This document shows positions 37,201 to 46,914 of a stretch of 64,000 nt of DNA, in pieces. The stretch comes from Roseiconus lacunae (lineage in GTDB: Bacteria > Planctomycetota > Planctomycetia > Pirellulales > Pirellulaceae). Made by a program: the position numbers and the translations under genes. Position 1 is the stretch's first letter, and each line of letters begins with the position of its first letter. Under the pieces are notes generated by a model that saw nothing but the letters and a program-made list of their open reading frames with translations, was not told the origin of the DNA and made no database searches. The DNA is taken from positions 496,001-560,000 of the forward strand of contig NZ_VSZO01000012.1 of the NCBI RefSeq assembly GCF_008312935.1. Reading direction: 5' to 3'.

Positions 37201-38206
37201 GATCTCCGCTCGTGCCGACGGATAGATCTGCGGCAAAGCAATCAACCAAGGTCGACAAGTTGGCCATCCGATCGAGTTCACGCAAGGCGCGGACACTACG
37301 ATCGAGCCGTGCGAGCGTGATCATTCGAGCTTGCGATTCGCTTGCTTGATCTCGCATGACTTTGCGATAATGACCGATACACATAGCAAATACATCGCGC
37401 AACGCGGCGCGACGTTTGGGCGATTCTTTGCCGGCCCCTTCCATTCGATCGGTGACGATACGGCGGATCATAGCCGGATCAGGAACTCGCTGGCCTAGCG
37501 CGTCGGACAACGCCGATCGGAATTGTCGCGTCGATTCGTCCAACAATCGCAGTGCGGCAGAGATGTCTCCGGCGGCGATGTCGACCGCTTCGATCATCGC
37601 TTCATCGGACGCCTCGCACTGGTGAACATCGCGGATCAAACGGATCGCATCGGCATCGGACAACGGGCGAAACCGGATCACTTGGCAACGTGATCGGATT
37701 GTCGGCAGTTGCTTCTGTTCACTCGTCCCGACCAAGATGATCACCGCGTCGGCCGGTGGCTCCTCGAGTGTCTTGAGCAAACAATTGGCGCCCTCCTCAT
37801 TCAAAAAGTCGGCATCTTCGAGAATTGCGACCTTGCGTTTGCCGCAATAGGGACTCAGCCGAACATCGCGACAAAAGCCTTCTTGCATCCGAACTTCCGG
37901 GGCACCGATCAGCAGATCGACCGGGATCGTTGTTTTATCCTTTGGCTTGCGTACCCGAATCACATCGGGATGCGTTTCGGCGCGAACTTGAACGCAGGCC
38001 TCACATTGCCCGCAAGGGTTCATCTCACGAGCTGGATGCCGATCACAGAGCAGCGTTTGGGCGAGCAGTGTCGCGACGCTGCGTTTGCCGACTCCGGAAG
38101 GACCGACAAAAAGCAAGCTCCCCCCAAAACGACCTTGTGAAATTGAGTTCGCAAACCAGCCGCGCAGGTGATCGTTGCCGATCAATGAAGACCAACCATC
38201 GATCAT
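37181..38206 (-). CDS. holB: DNA polymerase III delta' subunit
   Basis: 341-residue clamp-loader AAA+ subunit that helps load the beta clamp. Walker A is present as GPSGVGKRS (about 35-43), the zinc-binding module is NPCGQCEAC plus an upstream Cys, and the sensor/SRC region is near IRSRCQVIRF. LNEEGANCLLKTLEEPP is the typical delta'/DnaX block. The ATG at 38206 overlaps the upstream rpiB stop by four bases (ATGA), and the next gene overlaps this one at its 3' end, so it is within a translationally coupled operon. The C-terminal third is less conserved, which is usual for this family. Confidence 0.92.
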   Translation of the reverse strand: MIDGWSSLIGNDHLRGWFANSISQGRFGGSLLFVGPSGVGKRSVATLLAQTLLCDRHPAREMNPCGQCEACVQVRAETHPDVIRVRKPKDKTTIPVDLLIGAPEVRMQEGFCRDVRLSPYCGKRKVAILEDADFLNEEGANCLLKTLEEPPADAVIILVGTSEQKQLPTIRSRCQVIRFRPLSDADAIRLIRDVHQCEASDEAMIEAVDIAAGDISAALRLLDESTRQFRSALSDALGQRVPDPAMIRRIVTDRMEGAGKESPKRRAALRDVFAMCIGHYRKVMRDQASESQARMITLARLDRSVRALRELDRMANLSTLVDCFAADLSVGTSGDRGGIGS

Positions 38207-38736
38207 GACGTCGTCCGCTGCGCCGCGGGGTGGTCTTCGGTCGCTTGCGAATCCGGCTTGACCGCACCAAGCGAAGCCGGCCCGACTGAGTCAACGTTTT
38301 TTGTTTCGATCTTGCAAATCTTATCAAGGCGTTTGGAGTGACGTCCGCCGTCGAACTCGGTCTGCAACCACCGCAGCACCAAGTCATCGACCGAACGTTC
38401 ACCGATCAAATCGCCGGGCAGACAAAGGATGTTCACATCGTTGTGCCGACGACTCATTTCAACCATGACCTCGTCATAGCAAGGCGCGGCACGGACGCCG
38501 GAAAACTTATTGGCGGTGATCGCCATCCCGATCCCGGTACCGCAAATCAAGATCCCCCGATCGGCTTCACCACAGCTCACACGACGAGCGACACACTCGG
38601 CGTAATCGGGATAGTCGACGGCAATTTCATCGAAGGTTCCTTCGTCGATCACGTCAAAGGAATTCGCTTGCAGCGACTGAATCAATCGCGCTTTGATGTG
38701 CACCCCGCGGTGATCACTCCCTAACGAAATTCGCAT
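38203..38736 (-). CDS. rpiB: Ribose-5-phosphate isomerase B family, copy 2
   Basis: 177-residue paralogue of the product at 33863-34381. It begins MRISLGSDHRGVHIKARLI, with SDHRG replacing GDHAGY, and carries LICGTGIGMAITANK with the active-site Cys and RRHNDVNILCLPGDLIGE. The ATG at 38736 overlaps the previous stop as TGATG; a GTG one codon earlier (38739) is also possible. It is encoded between the Sua5/phosphatase fusion and holB with overlaps at both ends. Sequence differences near the substrate loop (HRG rather than HAG) suggest that the two copies could prefer different sugar phosphates; this is inference. Confidence 0.88.
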   Translation of the reverse strand: MRISLGSDHRGVHIKARLIQSLQANSFDVIDEGTFDEIAVDYPDYAECVARRVSCGEADRGILICGTGIGMAITANKFSGVRAAPCYDEVMVEMSRRHNDVNILCLPGDLIGERSVDDLVLRWLQTEFDGGRHSKRLDKICKIETKNVDSVGPASLGAVKPDSQATEDHPAAQRTTS

Positions 38737-39920
38737 CACGCAGACTCCTTATCCCCGCCAGAGGATTCGGTTGGATGGCTCGAGTCGGCTGCCTTGGGAA
38801 AGAAGTCGTCTCCCAATTTGTCCAGCCACACGGTCAACTCGTTTTCCATTTGATCGGCACATTGGCGGTATGCATCGACGGGCATCCCGACCGGGTCGGC
38901 GATATCGCCGCCGTCATGACGCAGCGTAAACACGCGATCGTGCATCTCCGGCCACGCGGCCAAGATTGCGGCGCGATGATTACGGGTCATCGTCAGCACC
39001 AGATCGGCAACGTTCATGATTTCATCCCCAAGCGGTTGACTGGCATGGCCGGTCAAATCGAGATTCCGCTCGCCCATCACCTCGATGCCTTGCGGTGCCG
39101 CACAAGCTCCGACCGAAGCGGCAACTCCGGCCGACAACACCCGAACCGCGTCCTCGCGGCCAAGCTTTTGACGCAACAATTCGCGCAGCAACGTTTCCGC
39201 CATCGGGCTTCGACAGGTGTTTCCCGTGCAGACTAATACAATAACCGGTTTGACAAACTGATTCATAGCGGCTCGTTCGATGACGCCTTCTCGCAATATT
39301 TCCCAATGACTCCCGATCACGCGAGCCACCGTCGACACTCCACCATAGCGGGTCGGACCGTCGTCGAGCAGCAGTGGAATGTCACTCCCGAACTGTTCCA
39401 ACACCCCCTGGGACTCAAAGTTGGGATATCCCCCCTTATCGGTGCAGTCCAACCGATGAGCCCCCGTCAAAACCAGCGGTGCGGCGACGAATCGATGAAT
39501 CGTTTCGAGCACCCGGTGGTCGACGACGCGGAATCCCACCGTCTGTTGATCCCCAACAATTAGCTTGCGAACCTTCGGGGGCAACTGACCGAGCGCCGAA
39601 TGCTCGTGATCACACGGCGTCACGACGGTCAATGGCCCCGGCCAACACCGGTGACAAAGGCGCCTCGCGACGGGCGAAGGTTCACAAAAAAAATCTTCGG
39701 CGGCTTGGCGACTTCGGACAGAGATCGCCAACGGAGCCCCTTCGATTCCCCTTAATTGGGCAATTCGCTCGACCGCGTCTTCGTGAAGCGCGTGGGCTGC
39801 CAACCCGTAGGTCGTGTCGGTGGGCAAGGCAACCACCTGCCCCTCGGTCAGGGCCTGAACCGTCCGATGGATAAAATCACGGGGATCGTCGGTTTGACGA
39901 AGATCGAAGACTTTGGTCAT
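38736..39920 (-). CDS. Sua5/YrdC threonylcarbamoyl-AMP synthase fused to low-MW phosphatase
   Basis: 394-residue two-domain protein. The N-terminal part (about 1-215) is a Sua5/YrdC/TsaC domain: ALPTDTTYGLAAHA near residue 34, the WPGPLTVV block, and a GPTRYGGVSTVARV segment; it would make threonylcarbamoyl-AMP for the t6A modification of ANN-decoding tRNAs. The C-terminal part (about 224-385) is a low-molecular-weight tyrosine phosphatase/arsenate reductase fold with VCTGNTCRSPMAE (Cys231, Arg237) and the general-acid Asp in DIADPVG. Both active sites look complete. Fusion in one chain is the unusual point. It heads the operon sua5-ptp, rpiB, holB, DUF3750. Confidence 0.9.
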   Translation of the reverse strand: MTKVFDLRQTDDPRDFIHRTVQALTEGQVVALPTDTTYGLAAHALHEDAVERIAQLRGIEGAPLAISVRSRQAAEDFFCEPSPVARRLCHRCWPGPLTVVTPCDHEHSALGQLPPKVRKLIVGDQQTVGFRVVDHRVLETIHRFVAAPLVLTGAHRLDCTDKGGYPNFESQGVLEQFGSDIPLLLDDGPTRYGGVSTVARVIGSHWEILREGVIERAAMNQFVKPVIVLVCTGNTCRSPMAETLLRELLRQKLGREDAVRVLSAGVAASVGACAAPQGIEVMGERNLDLTGHASQPLGDEIMNVADLVLTMTRNHRAAILAAWPEMHDRVFTLRHDGGDIADPVGMPVDAYRQCADQMENELTVWLDKLGDDFFPKAADSSHPTESSGGDKESA

Positions 39921-40155
39921 GAAAACCGACGAGTAAAACGTGCTGACCGGTCACCCACTGGCACACGCTACCGATCACAAGCGTCAATCGAATGACGCCG
40001 ATCCGATGTGCCGAACAAACTTGTATTGTAAAGGCATCAATTTTGGATCGGCAAGGATGCTTAAAGTGACACACCCTGTCGCCGGTGTCTCATTTCGATC
40101 AAATCGTCGGGTTCGGCTTATCAACAGCGACGAACGATCGCATTACAATACCCCC

Positions 40156-41160
40156 ATGCAACCGTTCGTCTCGTCCGATCACGATCACCGCTTGAACCGT
40201 CGCGGCGCCGTCAGACGCTGTGCCGTTAGCCTGTTGGCCGGTGCGGCCGTGATGTCGGTCCCCGGGTGTGTCAGCCGGTCTCGGTCCGAAACGCCCCAAT
40301 TGGTCTGGGGCCGCCGTGGCCAAAGCAACGGCCGCTTCCTCACACCGCGTGCGATCACGATCGATCGCCAAGACCAACTCTATATCGTCGACAAAACGGG
40401 TCGAATCCAAGTCTTCGACCCCGACGGCCGATGGATTCGAGACTGGCGAACTCCTGACATCACCAATGGCAAACCGACCGGGATGACCATCAAACCCGGC
40501 GCGTCACCCGATGAAGACTTGCTGCTGGTCGCCGATACGCACTACTACCGAATGTTGGTCTACACGTTGCGTGGCGAGCGACGTCCAGAACTGGAGATAG
40601 GAGGCACGAGCGGCTTTGGCCCCGGCGAGTTTGCCTTTTTGACCGACGTCGCCGTTGATAAAGCAGGCTGCATTTATATCGGCGAGTACGGCGACGCGGA
40701 TCGAATCCAGAAGTTCGATCCCGATGGCCGGTTCATGCTTTCCTGGGGAGCGACGGGGCGCGAACCGGAACAGTTCCTGAGGCCCCAGGGTCTTCACATT
40801 GAAAACAACCTGATGTGGATCGCTGACTCGGGAAACCATCGCATCCAGCGGTTCGATCTCAGCGGCGAACGACCAGAACTGATCGACATTTGGGGCGGTT
40901 CCGGTAAACAGCCTGGGAAGCTGTTCTATCCTTACGGCGTCGATACCCTTGGCGATGGTGAAGCTGTCGTGTGTGAATACGGCAACGCCCGCATTCAACG
41001 GTTTGACGCTCGTGGAAACTCGCTTGCCACCTGGGGCTCGCCAGGCCTCGAACCAGGACAACTTTTTGATCCATGGGGACTGGTCGTCGATTCACGTCGC
41101 CGAATTCATGTTCTTGACAGTAACAACCATCGCGTTCAGCGCGCCGCGGTCCCAACGTAA
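40156..41160 (+). CDS. NHL-repeat propeller lipoprotein
   Basis: 334 residues from the ATG at 40156; the frame is open to 39940 but the upstream part is not conserved. The start has NRRGAVRR followed by a hydrophobic stretch and SVPGC, so a Tat-type signal plus a lipobox-like site (Cys near residue 37) is likely, giving a membrane-anchored exported lipoprotein. The mature part contains about six NHL blades (FLTPRAITIDRQDQLYIVDK, FLTDVAVDKAGCIYIGEYG, LRPQGLHIENNLMWIADSG, FYPYGVDTLGDGEAVVCEYG, FDPWGLVVDSRRRIHVLDSN). Its function is unknown; such propellers commonly bind protein or sugar partners. Convergent with the SLC4-type gene. Confidence 0.85.
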   Translation: MQPFVSSDHDHRLNRRGAVRRCAVSLLAGAAVMSVPGCVSRSRSETPQLVWGRRGQSNGRFLTPRAITIDRQDQLYIVDKTGRIQVFDPDGRWIRDWRTPDITNGKPTGMTIKPGASPDEDLLLVADTHYYRMLVYTLRGERRPELEIGGTSGFGPGEFAFLTDVAVDKAGCIYIGEYGDADRIQKFDPDGRFMLSWGATGREPEQFLRPQGLHIENNLMWIADSGNHRIQRFDLSGERPELIDIWGGSGKQPGKLFYPYGVDTLGDGEAVVCEYGNARIQRFDARGNSLATWGSPGLEPGQLFDPWGLVVDSRRRIHVLDSNNHRVQRAAVPT

Positions 41161-41322
41161 TCGCCCGCTGAATTCATCGGAGGATCAACGTCGGGCCGAT
41201 TCAACTGCACCCGATGGACGCCGCATGTTGACAGCCACGAAGCAGGGAAAAATAGGCAAACGACGATGAGAATTTGACGGTCGAAGGTAACGCGTCCTCG
41301 GTTGAATGTTGGAGATTCATTC

Positions 41323-43377
41323 TCAACACCAATGCAATTCTTCTTCGTCGGGTGCCTCATCGGCATCGAGATGCGCCAAGTGGTCGCTGTCAAAAAAACG
41401 TGACAATAAAGCCCGCACCGGCACCAGCAACGCGATGAAGATCGGGAACAGAATCCGGACCGGCTGACTGGGAAACACATTGACCACGCAAAGCACCGCT
41501 AAACAAACAAATTGCACCAGCGTGAATAGATGAATCGTGCGCGTCGGCACGCGTCGGGTGTAGTGATTGACCGGATAAAGCGATGAATCCATGAACAACC
41601 AACCGAGTCGCTCGACGAATTGAATGTTACGAAGCGACACAAAACCCATGTACAAGAAAATGCCGTAGAGTGCCGCCATCGGGACATACTCCAACAGCGG
41701 CAGCGCCAGCAGCGACCCTCCGATCAACAAATGAATGACCAACCCGGTCACACGATTCTCTTGCACATGAATGATCTGCTCTCGGCTTTCGCCTTTGTTA
41801 CCGACGACTTCTTCGGTATCAGACAACGCCCGCACGTGGGCCAACGAACGCACCGTTGCAGCGACCATCCACGGCCAACCGAACAGCGAACACATCCCGA
41901 TCAATAGCCCGACCACCAACAGATCCAAGTGGTAGGACTCGCCTTTCCCGAGCTTATTCTGTGGACTGTTGACCAAACGTGCGGTGATGTTCTGCGAAAG
42001 GAATACCAAGACGGCCGCTAGGACCGCCGGCCCGATCGCGGCAACCTTCACCCACAACGGCACGCCCCATAAATCAACGAACATGCCGCTGCGTTCGCTG
42101 GCTGTCGCGGAAACTTCCAGCGTGTCGAGTGTTGCGGCGCTACCGAGCCACCAAGCGGCGCCCACCATCGCACCAAGCGCGATCGATGGACCAAAGTCGG
42201 CGAGAAACTCTCGCATCCATGTGAAGAGGTACTTACTGCGGCGAAAATCGGCGAGCGTCATCGCGATGTAGAACGTCCCGACGGCCAACACAATCGCGAG
42301 CAGGGGTTTTTCGTTGGTCAACCCTTCGACACTCGCCGTCCGGAACCCGGCGACCAGCGCCTCGATCGCCTTATAGATGAAGATCATCGACATCAGCGCC
42401 GAGAAGATTTCATCGGTGAAACGCGTGAAGTAACGCATCAAGTTACTGGCGTTGGTCACCGCCAGTACCACCGTTAACACGCTCGTCCAAATCCCGACCC
42501 AACCATAAACCCCCAAGAAGTGCTCGGTCAAATTCATGTCCTGGCACAACTGGTAAAGAATAATCGTAAAGATCAACAGCGGGCCGATGCCTCCTAAGAT
42601 GATCAGCGGGCCGCCGGCCAATAACGAATACAAGACTCCGCAAACCGCCGTCGAAAGCAACATCGGTCCGGCCCCGATTAAGCCATCCGTTTCGCTGCCC
42701 ATGAGACCGCCGAACGTGACCGCCGGCGCGACGCACGCGAAGTACATGAAGACGATCGATGCGATACTTTTAGCCCGCAGTCCATCGATGAAATCTGACT
42801 TGTAGTGCTTCAAACGCCGGACGAAATCGGCCTTCAATCCGGAGAATAGCCGCGGCGAAGTTTTCAATCCCTCGGTGACTTCACGCGGTTTGGCAGGTTT
42901 GGCTAACACCGTTCGCGTCAAGTGCCGCTCGATCGCGTCGAGGACTTCTTGCGGAGTGCTCGAATACGTCAACTCGAAATGACACACGTTGTCGCTCATC
43001 ATCCGAGCGATCGAAGAAAGCGTGTCGAGGTGATCGGAAGCGTGCGAGGTTGGGCCGACCATCAAAAAGACATAGCGGGTCGCGATGCCATCAGGTGCGC
43101 CCATATTGACCGCATGCTTCAAACGAATGAAGACAACTGCCGGGTCGTTGATGCGATCGTCATAGTAATGCGGAATCGCACACGCATGACCGATGGCGGT
43201 GGGAAACTGACGCTCACGTTCGATGATTCCATCAAGAACGATCTGGCTTTGGTTTTCGGGCAACCGCCCGCTTTGAACCAGATAATCAATGCCGGTGCGA
43301 ACGATATCAGCCATCGAATTGGCGTCAACGTTCAGCAAGCAACTGCCTCGTGAAATCGCATCGATCAATCGTTTCAT
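41323..43377 (-). CDS. SLC4-type bicarbonate transporter with PTS-EIIA-like domain
   Basis: 684-residue membrane protein. Residues about 1-160 form a PTS EIIA type-2 (mannitol/fructose-like) domain with GHACAIPHYYDD; His70 in the IPH motif sits where the phospho-accepting His is expected. The rest (about 200-650) is a polytopic domain of the anion-exchanger/SLC4 family, with FACVAPAVTFGGLMG and GPLIILGGIGPLLIFT blocks. Bicarbonate or related anion transport is the likely role. In animals, the band 3 cytoplasmic domain has a PTS-EIIA-like fold, so this bacterial fusion is of evolutionary interest. GGAGAG lies before the ATG. No other PTS genes are nearby. Confidence 0.88.
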   Translation of the reverse strand: MKRLIDAISRGSCLLNVDANSMADIVRTGIDYLVQSGRLPENQSQIVLDGIIERERQFPTAIGHACAIPHYYDDRINDPAVVFIRLKHAVNMGAPDGIATRYVFLMVGPTSHASDHLDTLSSIARMMSDNVCHFELTYSSTPQEVLDAIERHLTRTVLAKPAKPREVTEGLKTSPRLFSGLKADFVRRLKHYKSDFIDGLRAKSIASIVFMYFACVAPAVTFGGLMGSETDGLIGAGPMLLSTAVCGVLYSLLAGGPLIILGGIGPLLIFTIILYQLCQDMNLTEHFLGVYGWVGIWTSVLTVVLAVTNASNLMRYFTRFTDEIFSALMSMIFIYKAIEALVAGFRTASVEGLTNEKPLLAIVLAVGTFYIAMTLADFRRSKYLFTWMREFLADFGPSIALGAMVGAAWWLGSAATLDTLEVSATASERSGMFVDLWGVPLWVKVAAIGPAVLAAVLVFLSQNITARLVNSPQNKLGKGESYHLDLLVVGLLIGMCSLFGWPWMVAATVRSLAHVRALSDTEEVVGNKGESREQIIHVQENRVTGLVIHLLIGGSLLALPLLEYVPMAALYGIFLYMGFVSLRNIQFVERLGWLFMDSSLYPVNHYTRRVPTRTIHLFTLVQFVCLAVLCVVNVFPSQPVRILFPIFIALLVPVRALLSRFFDSDHLAHLDADEAPDEEELHWC

Positions 43378-43522
43378 CGACCGCTCTCCATCGCGTTTCG
43401 GGTTGTCATCTTGTCAATCAGGTTGCGAGCAAGAGTATGACCGAAGTTGTCCGATTGAAAAACTCCGCCTCCAAGCCGCCGATCGGTCAAACGAATTTGA
43501 ACGTCTCCTCAAACCAGCATCG

Positions 43523-45658
43523 CTAATCTTCCACCGGAACAAACCGAATCGCATCCACGATCACGTAGCCATTGGTGCCCTCGTTGCTGATCGTCACCAT
43601 CGCCGGTTGACGTTGATCAAATTGAAAGACTCCGAGCGACGAAAACGCCTTTTCGATCGCCGGTGTTTTGCGTTGATCGAGTGAGACCGACGTTGTTCCG
43701 CCAGCATGCTGAATCTTGACAGGCACGTTCGATGCGCGGTTATTGTTGGGGGGATAAGCAACCTGCACGTCATACTTTCCGGACGAAAGCTCAGTCGAAA
43801 AGGATGCCGATCGGCTTCCGTCGCCACTTTTGCCATCGTGCAGGTAACCGGTTAAGAAGTGCGGTCGATTGGCCGCACTGTGTTGCCAATGGCCGACAAG
43901 TTTCGCGTCGCTATTATCGAGAACAGTTCCGGCGAAATCTTTCGGAAACCAAACACGCGCCCCCTGAGTTTCGTTGGCCGCGTGCAGGACCTGTCCGTCG
44001 GCTAACAATCTTGTTTTCAGCGCATCATAGGAAATATCTTGGACGGCCAGGTCATCTTCGATCGCCATCACGGCCGCGGTCGCCGCGCTTTGTCCCAGGA
44101 TCATGAAGACCGGTTCCATCCGAATTGACCCGAAAGCGATGTGCGAACTCGACACGCAAACGGGAACCAACAAATTGCGGCAGTCCTTCTTGTTAGGCAC
44201 CAAACTGTCATAGGAAATTTCATAGGGTCCGTAAGTCGACACCCCGATATCGCCTTCGTTTTGCACGTGTCCTTCGGGGGTGACATAGCGTTGAGTGTTG
44301 TGCGAATCGATCGAATAAGACCCCATGCCCACCGACTTGGGCGTCGGACGCCGTTTCTGAAGCTCGTTTTCCGTCATCACGAACTTGCCGATCAATCGCC
44401 GTGCTTCGCGAACATAGATTTGATGCGGCCAATGGCCGTTATCAGTGAATTCGTCGGCCGCCAAACCCCATCGTGACATCTCTTCACGAATCGACTCCGG
44501 CACACGTCGATCGCTGACATGAAAGTACAGCCAACCTTTTTGGTACCGCTCATGTTCCGCGATAATTTCCTTTCGCCGTTCGTAGCTGGCTTCCGGATAG
44601 TCGTAATTGAAGCCGATGTTGTCGGTGCTCATCGGCCCATGGTTGTTGGTATCGGTCTTCCGATTGGGAATCGGATCGAACTTGCGAAACGTATCGCGCC
44701 AACCGGCTTGATAGATCCGCGCCAATAGTTCGAACTCGGCCGGGTCATAACCGTCAGGCTTTTCGAAGGGGACACGATTATCGGGATGATCGGTCAAGCA
44801 CATGCGAAAGCAGTACGCTTGAACTCGATCATCGGCCGATCCCTTTTCGCCCGGAGGCTCGGAGCTGATGCGCGGTAATACACCGCTGCTAGGATCGTCC
44901 GGATCGACATAGGGGCTGATCGGAGGCAGGTCGGCAAAATGATGGGCGTGATGATTGACGCCGATTTGTACCCCCGCCCAGTTCTCGCCGTAGTGATCTT
45001 GAGACTCGCGACCGACGTGGTAAGGCACACCGGCGGCGGCCATCAAATCGCCTTCGTAGGTGACATCTAAAAACACGCTTCCCTCGAAGACATCTCCACT
45101 CAACATACGGATCGATTGAATCCGCCCGCCATCCAAGACGACGCCTCGATCGCGATCAAGCCATTGATCTCGGTAGACCGGCACGTCGAATTCGCGAACG
45201 AACTCATCGAATACTTGCTCCGCGATGTGCGGCTCGAAGATCCATTGCGTGCGGTTTTCGCCATCGATCGCTTTGTTGCCTTGACCACGATTGCCGTAGC
45301 TTTCCTTCGTTTGCCAATTCCAGTTTTCTGGCTGCTGGTACTTCGAAAAGACCCGTTGATAAAACTCCCGCGCCAGGCCACCGATGACTTCTTTCTTGCC
45401 GGTATCCGTCCACCCCAAACCGCCGCTGGATAGCCCCCCAAGATGCGTGTCCGGACAAACGACCAATGCGCTGAATCCTGAGCGTTTCACTTGAACCGCA
45501 GCCGTCACCGCGGCGGACGTGCCGCCGTAGATCACCACGTCGGCGCGATAGGTCTCGGCGTCTGCATTTACGGAAAGCGTCCCGAGCATCAATAGCGTGA
45601 CCCCCGTCCTGATCACGGATTGAATCCGGGCGGGGAAGTGAAAGAGTTGTCTTTGCAT
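43523..45658 (-). CDS. Secreted FAD-dependent oxidoreductase with C-terminal beta domain
   Basis: 711 residues with a signal peptide (about 1-35). The FAD-binding Rossmann part has DVVIYGGTSAAVTAAVQVKR near residue 40, then HLGGLSSGGLGWTD, and later a DVTYEGDLMAAAGVPYHVGR block, as in the FAD_oxidored (PF12831-type) family. Residues about 575-711 form a beta-rich domain (GYLHDGKSGDGSRSASFS ... VIVDAIRFVPV), similar to golvesin-type carbohydrate-associated domains. The likely substrate is a carbohydrate or glycan-derived molecule, by inference from that domain. A paralogue without this extra domain lies at 50665-52473. Encoded upstream of, and divergent from, nothing obvious; tilS is its neighbour on the same strand. 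Confidence 0.82.
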   Translation of the reverse strand: MQRQLFHFPARIQSVIRTGVTLLMLGTLSVNADAETYRADVVIYGGTSAAVTAAVQVKRSGFSALVVCPDTHLGGLSSGGLGWTDTGKKEVIGGLAREFYQRVFSKYQQPENWNWQTKESYGNRGQGNKAIDGENRTQWIFEPHIAEQVFDEFVREFDVPVYRDQWLDRDRGVVLDGGRIQSIRMLSGDVFEGSVFLDVTYEGDLMAAAGVPYHVGRESQDHYGENWAGVQIGVNHHAHHFADLPPISPYVDPDDPSSGVLPRISSEPPGEKGSADDRVQAYCFRMCLTDHPDNRVPFEKPDGYDPAEFELLARIYQAGWRDTFRKFDPIPNRKTDTNNHGPMSTDNIGFNYDYPEASYERRKEIIAEHERYQKGWLYFHVSDRRVPESIREEMSRWGLAADEFTDNGHWPHQIYVREARRLIGKFVMTENELQKRRPTPKSVGMGSYSIDSHNTQRYVTPEGHVQNEGDIGVSTYGPYEISYDSLVPNKKDCRNLLVPVCVSSSHIAFGSIRMEPVFMILGQSAATAAVMAIEDDLAVQDISYDALKTRLLADGQVLHAANETQGARVWFPKDFAGTVLDNSDAKLVGHWQHSAANRPHFLTGYLHDGKSGDGSRSASFSTELSSGKYDVQVAYPPNNNRASNVPVKIQHAGGTTSVSLDQRKTPAIEKAFSSLGVFQFDQRQPAMVTISNEGTNGYVIVDAIRFVPVED

Positions 45659-45798
45659 GCGATCGCAGATTGGTAAGGAAGGATAAAATCGCTGCCGCCC
45701 CGAAACGTCTATGCACCATGCCGGCTTTCGGTGGACGGTGTTTCGCTTTCGAATCGGCTCGGCACCGATAGCTAGGCGAGGTTTGTCGGTGACGTAGT

Positions 45799-46914
45799 CT
45801 AACCACTCGACGCCGCGGAGTCGGGTCGACGAAAACGAATGACGTTTTCACTGCGAACCGCCTCGATCTCCCCTGGCAGATGAATTCGATCGGGGCCCTC
45901 GCCGTATAGCAGGTCCAACAATCGCCGCCACTGCGTTTGATTCATCATGCCGAGTGGAAAACCAGACCGCTGCCAACTCTTCCGCAATGACTCAACGACG
46001 ATTGACGAGTCCAACAGTAGCGGGTCGATCGGCTCTGATTGCCGCGCGAGTCGGTCGAGCCGGTGGACCACCAACGGGGCATGTGAAACGACGACAACGT
46101 CGATCCAACGCCCGACCAATATTTCGATGACCTTGCCCCATCCGCGCTGCCCTTCGATCGCTCGGCCGATCGATGGGATCGCCTCAGCAAACGTCCCCGT
46201 CATCATGGGCAGTAATTCGTTCCGGATCCAATTCCTTCGGTACTCGGATTGCTGGTTGGATTGATCCTCCCGCCAAGGATAATTTTTCGCCTGAAGAGCT
46301 TCCCGGATTAGCGATCTTCGGGTTCCGAGTAGCGGCCGGACGATAACGAAATCTCGGGCATCGTCGGACGAAGCCAGTTCGCGAAACGGGGCGATGCCGG
46401 TCAGCCCCGTCGGCCCCGTGCCTCTCATCAAACGGAACAATACCGTTTCGACGTTGTCTTCTAAGTGATGGCCAAGCAGCAGATACCTCGCCCCGCGGCG
46501 CCGCATCACGTCGTTGAAGAATCGGTAACGCTCTTGCCTGGCGTGCTGTTCATCAGACCGGCGGCCGCTTCCCAAGCCGGCATCAAACGCGACCCCCAGT
46601 TGCCCCGCAAGTTGCTTCACAAAGGCCTGGTCGGCATCGCTCGCCGCCCCTCGAAGCCGATGATTGAAATGTGCAGCGACCACAAAACCTGCGGGTTGAT
46701 GGTTCGATCGTTGCCTGAGTTCCATGAGGGCCCGCAGCAAAGCGACACTATCCGCCCCGCCGCTACAACCAACAACGATGCCCAGATCGGCGTACCGGGA
46801 AGCTGGGAACCGCCCTTCCAGTTGTACCAGAAGCTGCTCCCATTGCTCCGTTGCCAGCGAGCCGCCCGGATCGCTGGGTGTTGTGTCGTTGATTCTTGGC
46901 GTTGCATCCGGCAT
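45799..46914 (-). CDS. tilS: tRNA(Ile)-lysidine synthase
   Basis: 371 residues. ATP-dependent enzyme that adds lysine to C34 of the CAU-anticodon isoleucine tRNA, so that it reads AUA. The PP-loop SGGADSVALLRAL (about 50-62) and the LLGHHLEDNVETVLFRLMRGTG block are diagnostic, as are NPWREDQSN-type residues in YPWREDQSNQQSEYRRNWIRNELLP. The C-terminal domains found in E. coli TilS (432 residues) are shortened: only one small C-terminal region ending in the ENVIRF block remains. It is divergent from rny across 251 bp. Confidence 0.92.
   Translation of the reverse strand: MPDATPRINDTTPSDPGGSLATEQWEQLLVQLEGRFPASRYADLGIVVGCSGGADSVALLRALMELRQRSNHQPAGFVVAAHFNHRLRGAASDADQAFVKQLAGQLGVAFDAGLGSGRRSDEQHARQERYRFFNDVMRRRGARYLLLGHHLEDNVETVLFRLMRGTGPTGLTGIAPFRELASSDDARDFVIVRPLLGTRRSLIREALQAKNYPWREDQSNQQSEYRRNWIRNELLPMMTGTFAEAIPSIGRAIEGQRGWGKVIEILVGRWIDVVVVSHAPLVVHRLDRLARQSEPIDPLLLDSSIVVESLRKSWQRSGFPLGMMNQTQWRRLLDLLYGEGPDRIHLPGEIEAVRSENVIRFRRPDSAASSG

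Noticed and set aside
41308-41327. Fur-box-like inverted repeat (GAGATTCATTCTC core) at the end of the SLC4-type gene
   Set aside because: It lies between convergent gene ends, partly over a stop codon, and the arms are imperfect, so an operator function is unlikely. It may be chance.
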